A stretch of DNA of 57,462 bases from Polyangia bacterium (GTDB taxonomy: Bacteria; Myxococcota_A; Polyangia; Polyangiales; Sandaracinaceae): positions 1-57,462 of the forward strand of contig JAUHXR010000015.1 of the NCBI GenBank assembly GCA_030426845.1. The letters run 5' to 3'. The notes beneath the pieces were generated by a model that searched no databases, was not told the DNA's origin, and saw only the letters and a list, made by a program, of their open reading frames with translations. Shown here one piece after another: positions 36,378 through 45,537 of the stretch; the first letter of the stretch is position 1, and every line of letters starts with the position of its first letter. The position numbers were made by a program, and so were the translations under genes.

Positions 36378-38104
36378 AGGGGTACCCGGACGATCGCAGG
36401 GTCGGCGCCGATCGTCACGCGTCGTCGCATGGAGGACGCGCTCGCCGGCGGCGGCAGCCCGTACGGCCGCAGCTCCACCCGCGCCGAGCCGGACGGGAGC
36501 TGGGTGCGGAGCGGCGTCCGGCCCACTCGGCGACCGTCGACGTAGACGTCCGCCCAGCCGCCCGGGGTGTCCACCCGCAGCTCGCCGGTCCGCGGCGTCG
36601 CGACCCGGCGCCTCGCCTCGCGCCGGCTCGGTCCCGGCGCATCTGCCTCACGCGGCTCAGGCTCGGCCTCGGGCGGGTTGGCCTCGGAGGGCGGGACTTC
36701 GGACGGACGGGCCTCGGCCTCGACGTGCTCGTCCGCGTCGACCCCCGAGGTGGCGGACGTCTCCGACGGGAGAGCCTCGCCGCTGCCCCCCGGCGCGTCC
36801 CGATCCCCGGCGGCGGGAGCCACCCCGGCCGCCGCCTCGATCGGAAGCGGCGAGGCGTGGACCGGCGGCGGGTCCGAACGGAGGAGCGCGAGCCCGAGCA
36901 CCACGGCTCCGACCACCAGGCCGCCTCCGAGGGCGGCGAAGGCGGGCAGCATCCACGCTGGCCGCGCGGGTCGGGCCGGCGGCTCGACGTCGACCTCGAG
37001 CTCGAGCGTCGGCCACACGTCGTCGTCGTCGTCCGCTCCGGGCGCCGGGAGCGGCGGCGGCTGGTTCCGGATCGGGCGCGTCGGGTCGAGCCGGGCCCGG
37101 GTGATCCCGCTCGACGACTGGCGCACCGAGTCGACCAGCTCGAACGCCGCCGCGCGCTCCTCGGCGAAGTGGCGGCGCATGTACTCGGCGAGCTGGCTCA
37201 TGCCGACCGGCTCGCCTTGGCGGGCGATCCAGCGCTCGAGCGCCTCGGCCATCTCGCGTGCGCTCGCGAAGCGGTCCTCCGGGTCGAGCTGCAGGGCGCG
37301 CCACGCGATCGACTCGAGCTCCGGGTCGATGTCCGGCCGCCGGTCGACCACTCGGGGCGCAGGCTCGCGCGTGACGTTGAGGATGATGTCGACTTCGTTG
37401 GCGCCACGCACCAGCCGGCTGCCCGCGAGGAGCTCCCAGAGGATCACCCCGAGGCCCCACACGTCCGCGCGCCGGTCGACCTCGTTCCGGAGCATCGTCT
37501 CCGGCGCCATGTACGAGATCTTGCCCTTGAGCGAGTCGGCTTCGGTTTGGTGGAGGCGTCCTCGCGCGCGGGCGACCCCGAAGTCGACGATGCGGACCCC
37601 GCCGTCGTAGGTCACGAAGACGTTCTGGGGGGACACGTCGCGGTGCACGACGTGGAGCGGCTCGCCCAGCTCGTCGGTGAGCTCGTGCGCGGCGTGCAGC
37701 CCCTCGGCCGCCTCGGCGACGATGCGGGCGATGATCCGGTCGTCGTCGGGCTCGCGCTCGCGGCGGGTGAGCTTGCGCAGGACGCGCTGGACGGGCTCGC
37801 CGACCAGGAACTCCATCGCGATGAAGTAGCGGCCGTCCGCCTCGCCGAAGTCGAACACCTGGCAGACGTTGCGGTGATCGATCCGGGCCGCGATCCGCGC
37901 TTCGTCGAGGAACATCTCGATGAACTGCGGCTCCTCGGTGAGGTCCGGGTGCACGGTCTTGACCGCGACGAGCTTCTCGAAGCCGCCCGGCCCGCGTGCG
38001 CGGCCGAGGTACACGCGCCCCATTCCGCCCGAGGCGATCTCGGCGCAGAGCTCGTAGCGTCCGACCCGAGGCGCGCCGCCCTGAGTGGCCGCGAGCTCGG
38101 TCAA
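36374..38104 (-). CDS. Transmembrane Ser/Thr protein kinase with extracytoplasmic PEGA domain
   Basis: A 576-residue Hanks-type kinase. The kinase domain (~16-290) has ASGGMGRVYLG, the catalytic VHRDVSPQNVF, VDFGVARARG and YMAPETMLR, so it looks active. A single membrane helix lies near residues 393-418 (LPAFAALGGGLVVGAVVLGL). The outer part is a Pro/Glu-rich stalk and a terminal PEGA domain (GELRVDTPGGWADVYVDGRR). It probably senses envelope signals and phosphorylates cytoplasmic Ser/Thr targets. The TTG start is preceded by GGGGGGCAGG. It is the first gene of a three-gene operon. Confidence 0.93.
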   Translation of the reverse strand: MTELAATQGGAPRVGRYELCAEIASGGMGRVYLGRARGPGGFEKLVAVKTVHPDLTEEPQFIEMFLDEARIAARIDHRNVCQVFDFGEADGRYFIAMEFLVGEPVQRVLRKLTRREREPDDDRIIARIVAEAAEGLHAAHELTDELGEPLHVVHRDVSPQNVFVTYDGGVRIVDFGVARARGRLHQTEADSLKGKISYMAPETMLRNEVDRRADVWGLGVILWELLAGSRLVRGANEVDIILNVTREPAPRVVDRRPDIDPELESIAWRALQLDPEDRFASAREMAEALERWIARQGEPVGMSQLAEYMRRHFAEERAAAFELVDSVRQSSSGITRARLDPTRPIRNQPPPLPAPGADDDDDVWPTLELEVDVEPPARPARPAWMLPAFAALGGGLVVGAVVLGLALLRSDPPPVHASPLPIEAAAGVAPAAGDRDAPGGSGEALPSETSATSGVDADEHVEAEARPSEVPPSEANPPEAEPEPREADAPGPSRREARRRVATPRTGELRVDTPGGWADVYVDGRRVGRTPLRTQLPSGSARVELRPYGLPPPASASSMRRRVTIGADPAIVRVPL

Positions 38105-38142
38105 CCTGCCCCCCGCGCTGTCGGTGAGTGCCGCATGGCGCT

Positions 38143-38179
38143 CTCTCGAGAGTGTAGACGGGTGTCCCGCGATCCGAAA
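38143..38179 (-). promoter_or_regulatory. Kinase-operon promoter with a palindrome over the -10 box
   Basis: On the minus strand, TTTCGG (38179-38174), a 17-bp spacer and TACACT (38156-38151) resemble a promoter. The palindrome CTCTCGAGAG (38143-38152) overlaps the end of the -10 box and could be an operator. Confidence 0.45.
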
Positions 38180-38191
38180 GCGTGCGGTGGC

Positions 38192-39160
38192 TCACGCCCG
38201 ACGGCGGGTCCAAGGCAAGTGGTCGAGGTCCACGTTGCCGCCCGAGATAACGACCCCGACGCGCTCGACGTCCTTCGCGGCGAAGGCCCGGCTCAGCGCG
38301 GCCGCGGCGGGCACCGCGCCGCTCGGCTCCACGACGAGCTTCATGCGCTCGAAGATCAGCCGCATCGCGCCGATGGTGAGGACGTCCGGGACGACGAGGA
38401 TCTCCTCGACGAGGTCGCGGACGATCGGCCAGGTGAGCTCGCCGAGGGTCGTCTTGAGGCCGTCCGCGATCGTGTCCGGCGTCTGCTCCGTCACGCGCGC
38501 GCCGCTCGCCTTGCTCCGCGCGGCGTCGTCTGCCCCAGCCGGCTCCGCGCCGAACACCCGCACCCCGGGCGCGAGCTCGCGCAGCGCGAGGGTGACCCCC
38601 GCGATCAGCCCTCCGCCCCCGACCGGCACGATCACCGCGTCGAGCTCCTCGACCTGCGCGACGAGCTCGAGCGCGAGCGTGCCCTGGCCGGCGATCACGG
38701 CCGGGTGATCGAAGGGCGGGATGAGGGTGCCGCCGGTCTCCTCGACGACGCGCGCGGCCGTCTCGTGGCGCGCGCGCTGGGTCGGCTCGCAGACGATCAC
38801 CCGCGCGCCGTAGCCCTCGACCGCGGCGCGCTTCACCCGCGGCGCGTCCGACGGCATCACGATGTGGGCGTCGACGCCGCGGGCGCGCGCGGCGATCGCG
38901 ATCGCCTGCGCGTGGTTGCCGCTCGAGTGGGTGACGATCCCGCGCCGCGCGACCTCGTCGTCCAGCGTGAAGACCGCGTGGGTCGCGCCGCGCGCCTTGA
39001 ACGCACCGCCGCGTTGGAGGTTCTCGCACTTGAAGAACAGCCGCTTGCCCGCGCGCCGATCGACCGCCTCCGACGTCATCACGGGGGTGCGGTGCACGTG
39101 CGGGGCGATCACCGCGTGCGCCGCCCGGATCGCGGCGAGGTCGGCCGCGTAGTCCGTCAA
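38192..39160 (-). CDS. Threonine dehydratase/serine racemase-type PLP enzyme
   Basis: A 322-residue fold-type II PLP enzyme. The PLP lysine is in GGAFKARGA near residue 55; SSGNHAQAIA and the phosphate-binding VPVGGGGLIAGV are conserved. It should dehydrate L-threonine or L-serine to the oxoacid, or racemise serine; no C-terminal ACT regulatory domain is present, so it is the short catabolic type. The start is a TTG overlapping the stop of the GYF-like gene (TTGA). That coupling pairs a metabolic enzyme with a membrane protein of unknown function, which is unusual. Confidence 0.9.
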   Translation of the reverse strand: MTDYAADLAAIRAAHAVIAPHVHRTPVMTSEAVDRRAGKRLFFKCENLQRGGAFKARGATHAVFTLDDEVARRGIVTHSSGNHAQAIAIAARARGVDAHIVMPSDAPRVKRAAVEGYGARVIVCEPTQRARHETAARVVEETGGTLIPPFDHPAVIAGQGTLALELVAQVEELDAVIVPVGGGGLIAGVTLALRELAPGVRVFGAEPAGADDAARSKASGARVTEQTPDTIADGLKTTLGELTWPIVRDLVEEILVVPDVLTIGAMRLIFERMKLVVEPSGAVPAAAALSRAFAAKDVERVGVVISGGNVDLDHLPWTRRRA

Positions 39161-40557
39161 GGCGCGCCCTCGGGCTCGGCGTCCATCACGCGCGCCCGGA
39201 TCGGCCCGACGCAGACGCTCGTCCCCTGGGCCTGGCCCATCGCGGTCCGCAGCACCGCGGTGCGGTCGTTGCCCTGCACGATCACGCTCACCGACGTGAC
39301 GGCGCGCTCCCAGCCGTCCTCCCCGTGGACCGCCCCGCAGGCCTCGTTCATTGCGGGGATCGAGACGCCCTCCATGATCTCGCCGACGAGATCGGTGGGC
39401 AGCCCCTCGAGGTCGTCGGCGGTGACCCACGCGACCTCGCAGCTGTCGGGGCTCAGCTCCGTCAGGAGGGTCGTGACGCCGCTCAGCAGGTCCTGGTCGC
39501 GCTCGCGCCCGGTGCTCCAGCCGACCGGCTGGTCCATGTAGTCGAACAGCGGCTGGGCGCGCACGCTGGAGTAGCGGACGCGGCCGTCGGGGAACACGAG
39601 GGCGAGCGCGCGCACCGAGTAGCTGCCCTGGGTCGCCACGAGCTCGATCGCGGTCAGGCGGATGTCGGGGTGACCGCCGAGCGGCGCCATGCGCGCGCGC
39701 GTCTCGCCCGGCGACGACATGAGGTCCTCGCCGGACACGCACGTCCAGTCGGACGCGTCCTCGTGCTGCCCGTCGATGGCGACGCGGGTGACGATCTCGC
39801 CGAGGTGGGAGGCCCCGCGCGCGAACGGGTCGGCGGAGAGCTGGACGTAGGTCACCGCGCCGCCGATGCCGCACAGGGCGAGCAGCGCGAAGAGGCCGCA
39901 GCCCGCGCCAAGCAGCAGCGGCAGGCGCTTCCCCTTGCGGGCCTCCTCGGCCGGGGTGGGGAAGGGCGACGGCTGGCCCGGAGGCTCGGCGGCCGGCCCG
40001 GCCGGGGCGTAGGCGGGCGCGGCGGCCGGCGCGGTGGGAGCCATCGGGGCCATCGGGGCCATCGGGGCCATCGGGGCCATCGGGGCCGGAGCCATCGCCG
40101 CCGGGGGTGGGGTCGGCGTGGCCGCGTGGGCGGGCGGCGGGGTGCCGGCGAGAGGGGCGGCGAGCGCCGGCGTGGGAGTCCCGACGTGGGACGGGGCGCC
40201 GATCGGCGCGGGGCTCGGCCCGGGCGGCGGCGGGGTCGACGCGGGCGGCATGCGGGCCGGCGGCGCGGCGGTTCCCGAGGGCGGGGCCCCCGAGAGCGAG
40301 CCGAGCATGCCGGGGACCGGGCCAGGAGTCGCCGACACGTCGATCGCCATCGTCGGGGCGACGCTGCTCACCGGCCGCGCGGCCTCGGCCGACGCCTGAG
40401 CGAACGGAGCGTGGGCGAGCAGCGGCTGCCAGGCCGCCCCCCCTTCGGCGCACACCTGCGCGGTTGGCGGGACCTCCCCGGCTCGGATCGCCGCCACGAC
40501 GGCGCCTTCGTCGAGCGGGCCTTCCGCCTGTCCGGTCCGGTTGAGGAACCACCTCAT
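39157..40557 (-). CDS. GYF-like-domain membrane protein with proline-rich linker
   Basis: A 466-residue protein. The N-terminal ~50 residues resemble the GYF_2/DUF4339 module (WFLNRTGQAEGPLDEGAVVA ... AWQPLLAHAPFAQ). A long Pro/Ala linker includes a MAP repeat from a 9-bp tandem array. One membrane helix follows (LPLLLGAGCGLFALLALCGI), then a ~240-residue outer domain of unknown fold. ATG at 40557 is preferred; a GTG lies just before it. It is divergent from the DUF2914 gene and overlaps the dehydratase gene downstream. Confidence 0.75.
   Translation of the reverse strand: MRWFLNRTGQAEGPLDEGAVVAAIRAGEVPPTAQVCAEGGAAWQPLLAHAPFAQASAEAARPVSSVAPTMAIDVSATPGPVPGMLGSLSGAPPSGTAAPPARMPPASTPPPPGPSPAPIGAPSHVGTPTPALAAPLAGTPPPAHAATPTPPPAAMAPAPMAPMAPMAPMAPMAPTAPAAAPAYAPAGPAAEPPGQPSPFPTPAEEARKGKRLPLLLGAGCGLFALLALCGIGGAVTYVQLSADPFARGASHLGEIVTRVAIDGQHEDASDWTCVSGEDLMSSPGETRARMAPLGGHPDIRLTAIELVATQGSYSVRALALVFPDGRVRYSSVRAQPLFDYMDQPVGWSTGRERDQDLLSGVTTLLTELSPDSCEVAWVTADDLEGLPTDLVGEIMEGVSIPAMNEACGAVHGEDGWERAVTSVSVIVQGNDRTAVLRTAMGQAQGTSVCVGPIRARVMDAEPEGAP
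40039..40089. repeat. 9-bp tandem repeat (GGGGCCATC) in the proline-rich linker
   Basis: Five near-perfect copies encode Ala-Pro-Met repeats on the minus strand. In-frame length changes are expected to be tolerated. Confidence 0.8.
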
Positions 40558-40688
40558 CACGCAGTCTCCCTACGCGAAGGGTACGGCTTTCTTCCGCGGA
40601 AGGGGCGACGCAGGCCCGTGTCTCCCCGAGGACGCGCCGGGGCCCGCGTGCCCAGCAGATCTCAAGGATCTCGGGATGTTGGGGTGGC

Positions 40689-40704
40689 TGGCACGGAGGC
40701 TGCG
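40689..40704 (+). promoter_or_regulatory. Sigma-54 (-24/-12) promoter of the DUF2914 gene
   Basis: TGGCACG at 40689-40695, a 4-bp spacer, then CTGC at 40700-40703, keeping the invariant GG-N10-GC. This closely matches TGGCACG-N4-TTGCA. Transcription would start near 40715, giving a ~20-nt leader before the ATG at 40735. It predicts control by an enhancer-binding protein; the enhancer site is not identified. Confidence 0.72.
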
Positions 40705-40734
40705 TAGCTCCGAGGCATGAAGAAGGAGGTCCCG

Positions 40735-41355
40735 ATGAAGACCAATCTCACCCTCGTGGCCGGCGGCGTCGCCGGGCTCCTCACCGCCGTCGGCCTGATG
40801 GTCGGCCTGCTCGTCTGGGCCGGCCAGGCCGACGCGCCACCTGCGTCGCCCGCCGCCTCGCCCGCCGCCTCGCCCGCCGCAGAGGCCGAGCCGACCGTGC
40901 CGGTCCCCGCGCTGCACGACGCGCTCACCAACACGCGGGCGCCGGCGCCGCGCCCCGCGGAGGCGCCCGCGGAGGCCGCCCCGCCCGCGCCGTCCTACGC
41001 CCCCACGCTCGCCGACGGTCCGATCCGCCTGCGCCGCCTCGTGGTCGCGACCGGCGTCCGCGGACACGAGCCCACCGGCGCGACCGACGTCGTCGAGGTC
41101 GGCGCGCAGGCCCGCGTCTACGCGTTCGTGGAGGCCGTCAACGCGACCGGGGACGACGTGGCCCTCGCGGTGACCTTCGAGCCCGCCGAGGGCGAGAGCA
41201 CGGGGCACGTGTCCCTCGAGGTGCCGGCCCACGCGCGGCGCTGGCGGACCTGGGCCTACACGCGCCACGTCTACGCGCCCGGCGCCTGGGAGGTGGTGGT
41301 CCGCGGCCCCGACGGCCGGGTGATCGCGCGTCGGCCCTTCGAGGTGGTCGACTGA
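40735..41355 (+). CDS. DUF2914-domain membrane-anchored protein
   Basis: A 206-residue protein with one N-terminal membrane helix (LVAGGVAGLLTAVGLMVGLL). A Pro/Ala/Ser linker includes a 12-bp tandem repeat encoding SPAA. The C-terminal domain (~residues 100-206) matches DUF2914: RLVVATGVRGHEPTGATDVV, YAFVEAVNATGDDVALAVTF, RWRTWAYTRHVYAPGAWEVV. The domain's role is unknown. The ATG at 40735 is preferred to one at 40717 because AAGGAGG sits at ideal spacing and the sigma-54 start point falls just upstream. The next lipoprotein gene, 48 bp downstream, may share the transcript. Confidence 0.85.
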   Translation: MKTNLTLVAGGVAGLLTAVGLMVGLLVWAGQADAPPASPAASPAASPAAEAEPTVPVPALHDALTNTRAPAPRPAEAPAEAAPPAPSYAPTLADGPIRLRRLVVATGVRGHEPTGATDVVEVGAQARVYAFVEAVNATGDDVALAVTFEPAEGESTGHVSLEVPAHARRWRTWAYTRHVYAPGAWEVVVRGPDGRVIARRPFEVVD

Positions 41356-41403
41356 TCGAAGGCGCCGGGGGAGAGCGCGCGTAGGCCGGCCGTAGGGACG
41401 GTC

Positions 41404-42327
41404 ATGCCGCGCTCTGCCCCCGCGCGCGCCGTCGCCTACGGCGCCCTCCTCGTCCTCGTCGGAGCCTGCGGCTTCGGCGCCCCCGACGAAGCGGAGCCCC
41501 CGCCGCCTTCCACGCCACCCGCGCCTTCCCCCCCACCCGCGCCGGTCGCGATGCCCGAGGTCCCGGCCGAGCGCCCGACCCTCACCTCCGAGGTCACCGG
41601 GGTGGCGGCGACCGACCCGAACGTCACGATCGATCGCTGCGAGCAGACGGGCTGGTCCTACCACGCGTGCGACACGATGTTCCCGGTCCAGGGGCGCGCC
41701 TACGTCGCCTGGGCCTGCCGGCACGGCGAGCCGCGGTTCCGCTCGATCCTCTGCAACCGCTGGGGCGAGTACCTGCGGTTCGGCGTCGGCGGCCCGGTCG
41801 AGCGCGCGCAGGGCCTTCAGCTCATGCAGGAGCAGTGCGACGCCGACGACCGCGTGGCCTGCGCGAGCCTCGCCGAGGCGCTCGCCTTCGAGGACCTCCC
41901 CCGCGCCCGCGCGGCCCGCGCCCGGGGCTGCGACGAGGATCCCTCCAACGCGCCCGTCGGCCTGTGCCGCACGCTCAGCGAGCTCCTCGGCGAGGGCGGA
42001 TGGCTGCGCACCGCGACGGTCACCTCGGCGGAGGGGCTCGAGGGCGTCACCGCGGGCGGCCAGTGCCGGGTCTGGGTGAGCGGCCGGGAGACCTGCCACG
42101 GCCGGGTGGAGTGCGGGCGACACACCGTCTATGGCCGCGGCTCGAGCTCCTTCCCCTGCGAGGTCCAGGGCGCCGCCGTCCGTGGCGGCGAGGACATGGT
42201 CACCGCGACGGACGGAGACGCGGCGTTCCGCGTCGACTCGGGCGCGGGGACGCTCACCGTGCACGACGACGCGAGCGGGCCGCTCGGTGCGTTCTCGGTG
42301 AGCGCGCGGCTCGACCCGCCCGGCTGA
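41404..42327 (+). CDS. Cysteine-containing lipoprotein of unknown function
   Basis: A 307-residue predicted lipoprotein; the signal ends ALLVLVGAC. A Pro-rich tether precedes a mid-region with helical, cysteine-paired segments (QLMQEQCDADDRVACASLAE; RARGCDEDPSNAPVGLC), reminiscent of Sel1-like repeats with disulfides. A C-terminal beta-rich domain follows. I do not recognise a family. It lies 48 bp downstream of the DUF2914 gene, with AGGGACGG before its ATG, and converges with the RNB nuclease gene. Confidence 0.72.
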   Translation: MPRSAPARAVAYGALLVLVGACGFGAPDEAEPPPPSTPPAPSPPPAPVAMPEVPAERPTLTSEVTGVAATDPNVTIDRCEQTGWSYHACDTMFPVQGRAYVAWACRHGEPRFRSILCNRWGEYLRFGVGGPVERAQGLQLMQEQCDADDRVACASLAEALAFEDLPRARAARARGCDEDPSNAPVGLCRTLSELLGEGGWLRTATVTSAEGLEGVTAGGQCRVWVSGRETCHGRVECGRHTVYGRGSSSFPCEVQGAAVRGGEDMVTATDGDAAFRVDSGAGTLTVHDDASGPLGAFSVSARLDPPG

Positions 42328-42331
42328 CGGC

Positions 42332-44113
42332 TCACGCCGGGAGGAGCGAGAGGACCCAGCGATCGCGGTCGGCGTCGCGGTGCGAGACGCGCACGCGGAT
42401 CGGGTCGCCGACCCGCGTGACGACCGAGCCGTCGGCGTCGCGCCAGGTGACGTCGTCGTCGCCGAGCCGCACCTCCTCGCCGCGCGCGCGCTCGAGGTCG
42501 CGCCGGTAGAGCTTCAGGTCGATCGGCGGGTCGTCGAGCGCGAGGTGCAGCTTGCCGTGGGTCAGCCCCATCACCGTCCCGCGGCGCGCCGGGCGCTCCA
42601 GCTCCGGCCGCGCGAGGTCCTTCGCGAGCAGCGCGTCGATCGCGAGGCGGTTGCTCAGCGCGGTGATCTTCCGCTGCACGCGCTTGGCGCGGTTCGCCGC
42701 CTCGATCACCTGCTCGCGCAGCGCCGCGTCCTCCGCGGGCGGCCCCGCGCTCGCGGCGAGCCCGAGGCGCTCGAGGAGCTCCTTGTGGAGGAACACGCCG
42801 ACGACCTCGCGCATCGGGGACGAGAACCGCGCGTAGACCTCCGCCCCCACGCCGTGGTGCTCGGCCGGCGCGTCGGTGAACGTGGAGCGCACGTTCATCA
42901 GGATCGCCTGGCGGTGGATCGCCTGCGCGACGCGCCCCGCGTCTCCCTCGGTGGGCAGCCGCCTCAGGTACTGCGAGAGGCTCTCGCCCTCCGCGCGCCG
43001 CCATCGCATGCCGTCGTCGTCGCGCAGCGCCGCGAGGCGATCGACCATCGCGGCGAAGGCCTCCACCCGGTCGTCGGGTGGCGACGGGTGGACACGATAA
43101 ACCGCGTGGACATGCGGGTCCGCCTCGCCGGCGAGGAGGAGGCGCGCGCCCTCGACGTTGCAGAGGAGCGAGATCTGCTCGTTGTAGCGCTCGACGTCGT
43201 TGCGCATGCCGCCGTAGATGACGAACGAGCGGCGCCCCTCGAGCCCGACCTCGACCGCGCGCCTCCGGTGGTGGACCACGTCGCGGTTGCTCGCCTCGTC
43301 GATCCGCCGGCGCCCGACCTCGGCGAGCGCGTGGAGGCAGGCGACGACCGCGGCGTCCTCGACCGGGTGCGCGGCGGGGTCGTCGAGGAAGCGTTGCACG
43401 CCGGCGTAGGACAGCTTGGCGCGCGAGCGGATCCGGGCGCGGACGATCTCGGTGCGCGTGCAGCGGCCGGCCGCGTCCAGGCGCATGTCGAACACCAGCG
43501 CGCGACGATCGACGTGTGGGTTGAGCGAGACGATCCCTTCGCTGAGCGCGCGCGGGAGCATCGGGACCATCCAGCCGGGGAAGTAGAAGCTCGCCGAGCG
43601 CTGCATGGCCTCGGCGAAGAGCGCGGAGCCGGGGCGCACGTAGAAGCTCGCGTCGGCCAGCGCGTAGCGGACGCGGTGGCCGTCGCCGTCGGGCTCGACG
43701 AGCAGCGCCTGGTCGAGGTCGCGCGAGTCCTCGTTGTCGATCGTGACGAACGGCCGGTCGGTCAGGTCGACGAGCGACGGGTCGTCGGTGCCAGGCGGCG
43801 GGGCGTCGGGAGCGGAGCCGTCGGCCAAGGAGAGGAGCGCGGCCACCTCGGCCTCGACCGAGGCGGGGAAGACGGGATCGAGCCCCTCCGCGGCCGCGAT
43901 CGCGAGGAGCGGGCCGAGGGCCGAGCCGGCGGGCGCGATCGGCGGACCGACCGGTCGCGCGACCCCGCCGTCCACCCCGCCGTCGATCGTGACCTCGACC
44001 CAGGCCCCGACCTCGGGCGCGGGGCCGGCGATGGGGCGGGGCGACGCCTCCGGATCCCATCGGTCCAGTGCCCCCTCGGCGGTGACCTCGGCCACGAAGC
44101 GCGCGCGACTCAC
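42332..44113 (-). CDS. RNB-domain 3'-5' exoribonuclease (RNase R/II-like)
   Basis: A 593-residue nuclease. The RNB catalytic region has the aspartate cluster VTIDNEDSRDLDQALLVE near residue 125, and DASFYVRPGSALFAEA. FSSPMREVVGVFLHKELLER follows later. A C-terminal OB/S1-like region binds RNA (RGTVMGLTHGKLHLALDD; VGDPIRVRVSHRDADRDRWV). It degrades RNA from the 3' end in the cytoplasm. It is shorter than E. coli RNase R (over 800 residues), lacking most N-terminal cold-shock domains. GTG at 44113 is chosen to leave room for a promoter; an ATG at 44137 is also possible. It is divergent from the membrane glycosyltransferase-like gene. Confidence 0.9.
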   Translation of the reverse strand: MSRARFVAEVTAEGALDRWDPEASPRPIAGPAPEVGAWVEVTIDGGVDGGVARPVGPPIAPAGSALGPLLAIAAAEGLDPVFPASVEAEVAALLSLADGSAPDAPPPGTDDPSLVDLTDRPFVTIDNEDSRDLDQALLVEPDGDGHRVRYALADASFYVRPGSALFAEAMQRSASFYFPGWMVPMLPRALSEGIVSLNPHVDRRALVFDMRLDAAGRCTRTEIVRARIRSRAKLSYAGVQRFLDDPAAHPVEDAAVVACLHALAEVGRRRIDEASNRDVVHHRRRAVEVGLEGRRSFVIYGGMRNDVERYNEQISLLCNVEGARLLLAGEADPHVHAVYRVHPSPPDDRVEAFAAMVDRLAALRDDDGMRWRRAEGESLSQYLRRLPTEGDAGRVAQAIHRQAILMNVRSTFTDAPAEHHGVGAEVYARFSSPMREVVGVFLHKELLERLGLAASAGPPAEDAALREQVIEAANRAKRVQRKITALSNRLAIDALLAKDLARPELERPARRGTVMGLTHGKLHLALDDPPIDLKLYRRDLERARGEEVRLGDDDVTWRDADGSVVTRVGDPIRVRVSHRDADRDRWVLSLLPA

Positions 44114-44157
44114 CGCGACAGGATAGCAGCCGCCCATGCGCGATAGAGTGCGCGGCG

Positions 44158-45537
44158 ATGGCGGCCGAGCACCGGTGGACGGCGACGCGCGTCTTCCTCG
44201 TCGCGCTCGCGCTCGGCTGCCTCACCGCGCGCGGGCTGACCCACGGCGACGCGGCGCTCCACGTGGCGACCGCCGACGCGATCGTGGGGCGGGGCACCGA
44301 CGCGCTCGAGCTCGACGTCGGCGAGCTCTGGGTGCCCACCGCGCGGGTCGCGGGCGGGCTCCTCTACGACGACGGCAGGGGCCTGCGGATGGCCGCGAGC
44401 CCGGGCCTCGCGTGGCTCGCGGTCCCGGGCGTCGCGCTCGCGCGGGCGGTGGAGGGCCGGCCGATCGGCGACGCGCTGAGCCCGCTCTTCACGGGGCGGC
44501 CGCCGCGCGTGGCGATCCGGCGCGCGCAGGCGGACGCGCGGGTGATCGCCTTCGCGCTCCTCGCGCCGCTGTTCGCCGCGCTCGCCTGCGCCTTCGTGTA
44601 CCGCGGCGCGGTCGCGCTGGAGCTGCCGCCGCGCGCCCGGTGGCTGGCGACCCTCGCGTTCGCCCTGGGCTCGCCGATGCTCGCCTTCGCGGGCTCCGAC
44701 TGGACGCAGCTGCCGGTGACCGCGGCGGTGGCGTATGCGACGTCGGAGCTCGCGGCCCGCGATCGACGCGGGCGCGGCCCGGTCGCGCCGATCGGGATCG
44801 CGCTCGGCCTCGCCGCGCTCGTGCGGCCCGACGCGCTCGCCCTCGCCCCGCTCTTCGTGGCCGCGCTGTACGGGATCGACCGCTCGTGGCGCCGCAGCCC
44901 TTCGCGCGGCCTCCTCCGCATCCTCGCCCCGCTCGCGCTCGCGGTGGCCGCCCTCGCCGCGGTGGGCCTGCCCGCGTCCGGCGGCGGGTGGCGCCTCGAC
45001 GAGCTCCCGCGGGGTGCGCTCGGGCTGCTCCTGAGCCCGCAGACCGGCTTGCTCGTCTACGCACCCTTCGTCGCCCTCGCGCCGCTCGGCGCGCGCCGTG
45101 AGCCGCTCGCCCCCGCGCTCGTCGGCCCGCCGCTCGTGCTCCTCGTGATCTACGGCGGCTGGTTCGACTGGCCGGCCTCGCTCGCCTACGGCCCGCGGTT
45201 CCTCCTGCCGGCGCTGCCCGCGCTCGCGCTCCTCTTCGGTCGGGCGACCGCGCGCCGACCTGACCTCGCCCTCGCGGGGGCGGGCCTCGTGGCGATCGGC
45301 TTCGCGGTGGAGCTCCCGGGGGCGCTCCTCGCCCATGTCCGGCTCCCCGAGGGCGGCCCGCTGGCGCCGGCGTTCGTCGCGGCCTACCGCGCGTGGGCCG
45401 ACGACCCCGCGGTCGGGGCGCTCGGCGTCGACTGCGCGTCGACCTACGCTCCGGCGTTCGCCTACGCGTCGCTCCTGGCCGCGGCCCTCGGCCTGGCCGG
45501 GGAAGCCTGGCACCTGCGCCGGCGGTTGGGGCCCTGA
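44158..45537 (+). CDS. Polytopic membrane protein, glycosyltransferase C-like
   Basis: A 459-residue protein with about ten hydrophobic segments. An early loop carries LTHGDAALHVATADAI, similar in position to the catalytic aspartate loop of lipid-linked sugar transferases (GT-C fold). Later segments include FALGSPMLAFAGSDWTQLPV and LLSPQTGLLVYAPFVALAPL, seen in dolichyl-phosphate-mannose-type transferases. Substrate and acceptor are unknown; a transporter is possible. Its stop overlaps the ATG of the next gene (TGATG). Confidence 0.65.
   Translation: MAAEHRWTATRVFLVALALGCLTARGLTHGDAALHVATADAIVGRGTDALELDVGELWVPTARVAGGLLYDDGRGLRMAASPGLAWLAVPGVALARAVEGRPIGDALSPLFTGRPPRVAIRRAQADARVIAFALLAPLFAALACAFVYRGAVALELPPRARWLATLAFALGSPMLAFAGSDWTQLPVTAAVAYATSELAARDRRGRGPVAPIGIALGLAALVRPDALALAPLFVAALYGIDRSWRRSPSRGLLRILAPLALAVAALAAVGLPASGGGWRLDELPRGALGLLLSPQTGLLVYAPFVALAPLGARREPLAPALVGPPLVLLVIYGGWFDWPASLAYGPRFLLPALPALALLFGRATARRPDLALAGAGLVAIGFAVELPGALLAHVRLPEGGPLAPAFVAAYRAWADDPAVGALGVDCASTYAPAFAYASLLAAALGLAGEAWHLRRRLGP

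Noticed and set aside
40039..40089. CRISPR-like short regular repeats
   Set aside because: The 9-bp units are contiguous, have no spacers and encode an in-frame Ala-Pro-Met linker. The other tandem arrays in the window also have no spacers.
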